Below, in pieces: positions 58,851 to 64,000 of a stretch of DNA of 64,000 bases (positions within the stretch are counted from its first letter, which is position 1; every line of letters starts with the position of its first letter). Source of the stretch: Ampelomyces quisqualis (taxonomy: Eukaryota > Ascomycota > Dothideomycetes > Pleosporales > Phaeosphaeriaceae); contig JAGTXZ010000018.1 in the NCBI GenBank assembly GCA_018398575.1, forward strand, positions 1,984,001 through 2,048,000. The letters run 5' to 3'. The notes beneath the pieces are model-generated. The model searched no databases and was not told the origin of the DNA. It saw only the letters and a program-made list of their open reading frames with translations. A program made the position numbers and the translations under genes.

Positions 58851-60677
58851 ATCGAAGGCTTGAGAAATGTGAACTGGGACGACGTGAGACGCGAGAGCGA
58901 AGACAGCTGCCTGATGAGGAACACACAGGACGTTGCGATTGATTTGGCTTTATATCAAGCTTTCCAAGCTTGCCATACAGCACGCCAGCATGTCGGTCTA
59001 AGTCTGCATCGACGCGCATCTATCCTATGCCCCTTGCTTGTACGTGTGGCGCATTAGTCACCTCTGCAATCCATACTAGGAGTCACTCAGGATACCCGGC
59101 CCATCTTGGCAGGTACAATGGTCACATTGGGTTGAGTGGTCCACGTTCCCACCCCGACCTGCCCGCTTCGAACTTGCTCCGTGAGCTACGCATTTACTGT
59201 TGCGAAACATACCAGGCGTGACCGGAGATTAAATGAAAAACAAACTTTGATACGATAACTGGTACCGGACTACGGGAAGGGGCAGTGCGCCGAGCGGACT
59301 CTGTGCAGTGTGTAAGGCATTGGCCATAGGGTAATTGCACGTTTGTGGCGATTCTCGCCACGGTGGCGGCGCAAATCGATCATGACCTTCTTTTGAAGTT
59401 GAAATACCGAGCAGGTGTATACAAGCGACTGCAAAGCCGAGAGCTACTGGTCGAATCATCGAATCGAGTGTTAATAATGGAGTTAGCGGCATTATGCGCC
59501 AATGCTTTCATGGCCGTGTATGGTGTCACAAAGGAGATAAGCTACGCCAACCGCTCAAGCTTTGCTTTTGGCGTACACCAAGCCTAGGTCTTTCGTCCTT
59601 GATTACGACAAGCTTCGGGAGCTACAGCCACATCCGTCAGCAATGGTATACACTTCTGTAACTTGTTCGTTTCGTGGTTTGCGCGGCAGAGTAGTAACCC
59701 GTGCGGCATTGTTGTTCTCTGCAGACCATCGTACAACAACGTGGCCAGTAACTCACGCACCATTTCTGCGAAGTTCATCACTTGCACCAGTTGGACCGAG
59801 TGTTGATCGCCTGTATTTGCGATGATAATTCGTCGGTGCCACCAACTGCCGGCATGTGCAGCGGTCATTTGATGGCCTTGATCGCCAAAGTTTGCTCATT
59901 ATTTGACCTAGTGGTTGGCTGTAGTTACCCGGCTCACCCAAGCGAACGGCTTGGTGGAGCGGGTAATAGACAAATAGAGGCCTGCTCGGTACACCATTTT
60001 CAAATTGGCTGCTCTGTAAAATGCACTTAGCCCTCTGTTTGCCTAAAAACCTGCCTAATCAGGAGCGCATACAAACTAGGAGACAAAGTTTATTACTTGC
60101 AAACTGGTCGCGCCAGTCCCCAGCTCTTTTCTGCCGAACCGAGCTGGAGACTCCAGCACACCGAACAGGCCCTTAAATGCCAGCGGTCCGAGGAGCAACT
60201 CGTCTCTCCCGACAATGTGGTGTAGCGCTGAGCCTGTTCAGGGAGGTGGGAAGGATGGGGTGCATCCGAGGATGTGTCGGAGTATACTATAGCATCATCC
60301 CGTCATGCCAAACCGCTTTTCTCATGCCGTACATAGGACAATCGCGGCCAGTCATCGGCAAAGGAGCTCGGTTGCCCAGGAAAGCGATCTTGTGAAAGGC
60401 CAGTCACATGCCATATTGCACATTCACAGCTGCCTCTTGGAGACAGCCTCCGATACTACAAGCGCCGGACGAAGGCTTGTCGAAGCTTAGGTGAAGTAGA
60501 GTGCGTAGTCAAGCGTTTGGGTATGGCTGGAAGAGAGCTTGATTCTTTCATGTTCGTGATAGGGCTCATTAGCTTTGATCATTCCATGACTAGATTCTTG
60601 GGTATCTAAAAAACTATCCAGCCTCTCGGTTAGGTATGCGCAGTCCACGTTCGCCCGGACTCGCCGACCACCACTTG
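58851..60677. other. Intergenic: protease promoter and DBP6 3' flank
   Basis: Only short overlapping frames are present. No gene recognised. Confidence 0.5.
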
Positions 60678-62831
60678 CTAGTCTGTACCACCTTTGACTG
60701 CCCCTTCAAGCTCGGCCAACGCTACACGGTATGCTTTCTTCTTCCCGTCTGCTGTGACAACACTCTCCTTCCACTCCATGCGCTTCACTTTTTTGTTTCC
60801 TCGCTTCACGGTATCTCCCTTTGTGACTTGCTTGATGAACCATGCTGCCTCCGTTTTGGTAAAGAGTGTCCACGCTTGCCCATGTTTACCCGCGCGAGCT
60901 GTTCGGCCTACCCGATGAATATAGCTGGTAATGCTAGTTGGTATATCGTAGTTGATGACGTGCGATATGTCAGGAATGTCGAGTCCTCGAGACGCGGCGT
61001 CAGATGCAATCAAGATCTTCACTTCACCACTGCCGAACGACTTGAGCAGTCTCCGAGAGGCGTCTGCTGTTAACGCTCGCGTCATGGTTCTGAGATGATT
61101 CTTGAAAGCCGGCTCCAGCACCGACAGCAGATGTGAGAGTCGAGACGCGTTCTCGGTGCTTTTAGTGAAAACGAGTACACGGCTCGGGTGCTTGGAAACA
61201 CCAGAGCACTCTCCTTCGTCCGCATCACTGGCCTCATCGGTAGAGGATGATGGTGATGCATCTTTGCCGCGACTTTTGAGGCCGGTAAAAACATAGTTGA
61301 GCAGCACGTGTAGAAGATGTAAAGGCTTGTTCGAACCATCGGCAACGTGGACGGCAAACTCATCAAGCGTTGTGGGTAACTCGAACACGTTATCTTCGTG
61401 CTCGAGTGGCTGGATTTCCATGGTCTCGTCTTGGATGACCACCAGCTTAGGACGCTTCAATCTCAGTGTTCCGAGTTTGGTCAGGTCCTTTTCCATGGTC
61501 GCACTGAGCACAACCTTTGTAAGCTGTCGGCGTGCTGGCAACAGGGCAGACCACATAGAGTTGGCGGCGCGCTCTCGTTCACGCAGGCGCTCCTGGGCGT
61601 TCATCAAGTCAGCTGGAGTGTCGCTGTGCAGCGCATCCATCAGCACGCCCGCCCATCCTTGGAAATTTTGGTTGAGTAACTGATCTGCCTCATCGATGAC
61701 CAGCCAGCGTACTGAGTTGAGCAGAAAACCCGTTGTGTGCTCAATATGCTCGACAAGGCGTCCTGGAGTACATATGAGTATGTCCACACCAGAATCGTAT
61801 CGAGGGACGTGGTCGAGCGGCATGTTCAGAAGATGATCGAAAACGCCCCCCCTCTCGACAAAGCCAGCCTTGAATAGTTGTGATGCTCGAGCACGCAAGT
61901 CTTTCGCTGCCCTTGGGTTATAGTGAGCCCTCAGCTTGACCAGCTGCTTCTGTTCGGTTGCAAAGGCGGTATTGCCCAGTGCTGTGCCGACCTTGATTTT
62001 AGTGCCGACGCAAAGGTGTTCCGCAACCTGCAGAGCCTGGTTGACAAGCTGTCGGCTCGGAACGACGACAACGGCAGATAAGGTGTGCACGGCTCGATCC
62101 TTGAGTGCGTGAACTATGGGTAGCAGATAGGCGAGAGTCTTGCCCGAGCCTGTCTTGGCAGATACGCACATGTCTCCCAGATGTTGTTGCAACCCGGGGT
62201 GAAGCATTGGGAGCAATGCCGTCTGCACAGCCAACGCATCCGTGAAGCCTTGTTGTTCCAGCCTTTTCACGTAGTGTGCGTTTACACCGAGCTCAGCGAA
62301 GGGTGCGGTCTGGGACGATTTGACGGTGACGGGCTGCGCGAGCCACGGCGGGAGGGCAGAGAAGGAAGGCTCCAAGGCGGCGTCGGGCACTTGGGCGGGC
62401 TGTGGCATGGGCTGCAAACCATGAAGCTCTTCTGTCGGCTGTTCGTCTTGGCCCTCTACATCTTGGCCCCTGCGCTGGCCTTGGGCTTCTGCCTGCCTCG
62501 AGACCTTTTCAAACTTGGAGAAGATGGCCTTGTGCTTGTTGGAATAGTCCCCGTCCTGCTCAGCACGGGCTTCTTCTTGTGCTTCTCTCTTTCGCTTCTT
62601 TGGTTTCTTTGCAGAGCTCGGCGCGGATGCGATGGCGTCTGCAGCCGGGCACGTGACACGCTCTGGAAGACGTGGTGAGGATGCAATTGCGTGGCACGTG
62701 ACACGCTCTGCAAGACGTGGTGAGGATGCGATTGCGTCTGCAGCCGCGCACGTGACACGCTCTGCAACACCTGACGCAGGCCCGACTGCTGGCGTGGGTG
62801 GTGCCCATCGTTTGAAAAGTGGTGCGGGCAT
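60678..62831 (-). CDS. DBP6: ATP-dependent RNA helicase Dbp6 (DDX51 type)
   Basis: An intron-free frame of 717 residues. The upstream frame is open to 63011, but the Met at 62831 (M-P-A-P-L-F) looks like the normal fungal start. The N-terminus holds an imperfect repeat (about residues 23-70) and basic clusters typical of nucleolar proteins (K-K-P-K-K-R-K-R). DEAD-box motifs: A-K-T-G-S-G-K-T (225-232), P-S-R-Q-L-V (Ia), T-P-G-R-L-V (Ib), V-I-D-E-A-D (Asp380-Asp383), S-A-T (443-445), V-L-V-F-T-K (IV), S-D-A-A-S-R-G-L-D (V) and H-R-V-G-R-T-A-R (639-646). P-S-R instead of P-T-R in motif Ia and an insertion between Ia and Ib fit the Dbp6/DDX51 group. Dbp6 remodels early 60S pre-ribosomes in the nucleolus. 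Confidence 0.93.
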   Translation of the reverse strand: MPAPLFKRWAPPTPAVGPASGVAERVTCAAADAIASSPRLAERVTCHAIASSPRLPERVTCPAADAIASAPSSAKKPKKRKREAQEEARAEQDGDYSNKHKAIFSKFEKVSRQAEAQGQRRGQDVEGQDEQPTEELHGLQPMPQPAQVPDAALEPSFSALPPWLAQPVTVKSSQTAPFAELGVNAHYVKRLEQQGFTDALAVQTALLPMLHPGLQQHLGDMCVSAKTGSGKTLAYLLPIVHALKDRAVHTLSAVVVVPSRQLVNQALQVAEHLCVGTKIKVGTALGNTAFATEQKQLVKLRAHYNPRAAKDLRARASQLFKAGFVERGGVFDHLLNMPLDHVPRYDSGVDILICTPGRLVEHIEHTTGFLLNSVRWLVIDEADQLLNQNFQGWAGVLMDALHSDTPADLMNAQERLRERERAANSMWSALLPARRQLTKVVLSATMEKDLTKLGTLRLKRPKLVVIQDETMEIQPLEHEDNVFELPTTLDEFAVHVADGSNKPLHLLHVLLNYVFTGLKSRGKDASPSSSTDEASDADEGECSGVSKHPSRVLVFTKSTENASRLSHLLSVLEPAFKNHLRTMTRALTADASRRLLKSFGSGEVKILIASDAASRGLDIPDISHVINYDIPTSITSYIHRVGRTARAGKHGQAWTLFTKTEAAWFIKQVTKGDTVKRGNKKVKRMEWKESVVTADGKKKAYRVALAELEGAVKGGTD
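62650..62770. repeat. In-frame minisatellite in the 5' end of DBP6
   Basis: The unit beginning cacgtgacacgctctg recurs at 62650, 62695 and 62749, spaced 45 and 54 bp apart (both multiples of nine). The shorter unit lacks tctgcagcc-like bases. It codes for repeated E-R-V-T-C ... A-I-A-S-S-P-R-L segments in the N-terminal extension. Confidence 0.85.
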
Positions 62832-63013
62832 GATCCGGGTCGGATTCACACGTTGGACGTTGCGCAGCCTGGTGGAGAGGCAGATGCGGCGTGGCAGCGT
62901 CCCGAAGCGCCCAAAAATTCTGGTCGGCAACTCGCGACGCGAACGCCGATCTATCACCATGACGCGGACCACCTGGAGCAAACACAACGACATTGATCTA
63001 CCTCGTAGCAATC
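62832..63013. promoter_or_regulatory. Short divergent promoter region between DBP6 and GPI3
   Basis: Only 182 bp separate the two start codons, which point away from each other, so both promoters must share this segment or overlap the DBP6 leader. No TATA box is obvious. Confidence 0.5.
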
Positions 63014-64000
63014 ATGCCCTACACCATCGCGTGCGTACACAACACCGCCTCCCCCAGCCATGTCTTTCCACAGACCGCTAACGCCAGACAGCATGGTCAG
63101 CGACAATTTCTATCCGCAACCCGGTACGAGCCACTGGACCGTGAATGTGTACCTGTCTCACCGGACGAACAGGCGGCGTGGAAAGTCACATGTACCAGCT
63201 GTCCAGTGCAAGGCCACCACGTCCACTTCCCCCAACTGCCAACTGAACTCACAACTCCCAGAAACTCATCGACCGAGGACACAAGGTGGTCGTCATTACT
63301 CACGCCTACGCTGGCCGAACAGGCGTTCGATATCTCACCAACGGGCTCAAAGTCTACTACGTCCCCTTCCTCGTCATCTATCGCGAGACGACCCTTCCAA
63401 CCGTCTTCTCCTTCTTCCCCATATTTCGCAACATAGTGATCCGCGAGCGCATCGAAATCGTACACGGACATGCAAGCCTCAGCAGCTTATGCAATGAAGC
63501 TATTTTGCATGCTAGGACCATGGGCTTGAGGACCGTCTTCACGGACCATAGTCTCTTCGGCTTCGCCGATGCTGGCAGCATACTCACCAACAAGCTTGTC
63601 AAGTTCACTCTGAGCGATGTCGACCACGTCATCTGCGTCAGTCATACCTGGTCAGTGCCCTCCATGTCTGCTGCTCGTCAGAGTGCTGACGACTCCAAGC
63701 AAGGAGAACACGGTCCTCCGAGCATCACTCGATCCTCTCATGGTTTCCGTCATCCCAAACGCAGTTGTCGCCGAGAACTTCCGCCCTTTATCGCTTGACT
63801 CTGGCGAAAGGTCGCCGCACAATGTCCCTGGTCCGCCACTGCCCATGTGTCCTGATGAAATCATCACAGTCATTGTAATTCAACGCCTCTACTACAACAA
63901 AGGTACCGATCTTCTAGTGGCTGCAATTCCACACATACTCGCTGCGCATCCCAATGTCCGCTTCATCATTGCTGGCAACGGCCCCAAGGCGATTGACCTG
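63014..64000 (+). CDS. GPI3: GPI-GlcNAc transferase catalytic subunit (PIG-A/Gpi3), 5' part
   Basis: Exons 63014-63030, 63092-63123, 63173-63207, 63262-63650 and 63700 onward; the gene continues beyond the window. The introns are 61, 49, 54 and 49 bp. Intron 3 has a GC donor (AGT|GCAAGG), required to give the conserved Q-L-S-S-K-L-I junction. The product reads M-P-Y-T-I-A-M-V-S-D, F-Y-P-Q-P-G-G-V-E-S-H, V-I-T-H-A-Y-x-x-R-T-G-V-R-Y-L-T, F-T-D-H-S-L-F-G-F-A-D, E-N-T-V-L-R-A and V-I-P-N-A-V, all PIG-A hallmarks, and stops inside the GT4 glycosyltransferase domain. The enzyme moves GlcNAc from UDP-GlcNAc to phosphatidylinositol on the cytosolic face of the ER, the first step of GPI anchor synthesis. 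About 257 residues are visible. Confidence 0.93.

Overview
This window is nuclear DNA of a filamentous ascomycete, most likely a Dothideomycete of the Pleosporales type. That placement is inferred from the short introns (46-146 bp) with fungal branch points, the protein families, and the heavy RIP-like (repeat-induced point mutation) damage to repeats. It has two very different halves joined at about 27.2 kb.

Bases 1 to about 27,200 form an AT-rich, gene-empty block with no open reading frame of useful length. It is a graveyard of LTR retrotransposons in which Gln, Trp, Asp, His and Cys codons have turned into stops, Asn or Tyr, as CpA-to-TpA change on both strands would cause. I recognise: the 5' part of a chromovirus on the minus strand (1-3892); the pol end of a Ty1/copia element on the plus strand (about 3898-5835); a Gypsy RT-RNase H remnant (about 7440-9100); a structurally complete chromovirus with 300-bp LTRs, a 5-bp target duplication, a self-primer-like PBS, a chromodomain and an antisense ORF (9530-16665); and the integrase-chromodomain tail of a further Gypsy element (about 17480-18480). 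The 18.5-26.3 kb stretch is equally mutated and I could not assign it. A nearly unmutated LTR scrap (27289-27396) sits at the border.

From about 27.2 kb to the end the DNA has ordinary composition and carries housekeeping genes. In order: tRNA-Gly(GCC); a BNI4-like septum/PP1-targeting protein (+); ribosomal protein eS25 (+); a cytochrome b5-like (MAPR-type) membrane protein (-); the Rag GTPase GTR2/RagC (-); prefoldin subunit 4 (-); the kinetochore protein MTW1/Mis12 (-); a LAMMER/CLK kinase (-); a class III PLP aminotransferase (-); SRP19/SEC65 (+); a secreted pepsin-like aspartic protease (-); the DEAD-box helicase DBP6/DDX51 (-); and the 5' part of GPI3/PIG-A (+), which runs off the window. 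Exon structures were rebuilt by eye from splice signals and protein conservation. Three introns look like GC-AG introns.

The genes serve unrelated core functions (translation and ribosome assembly, protein folding and targeting, TORC1 signalling, chromosome segregation, GPI anchors) and do not form a cluster. I found no convincing new biological system. The most interesting material is in the repeat block: the architecture of the chromovirus, its antisense ORF, the inverted element pair and the unassigned 8-kb stretch.
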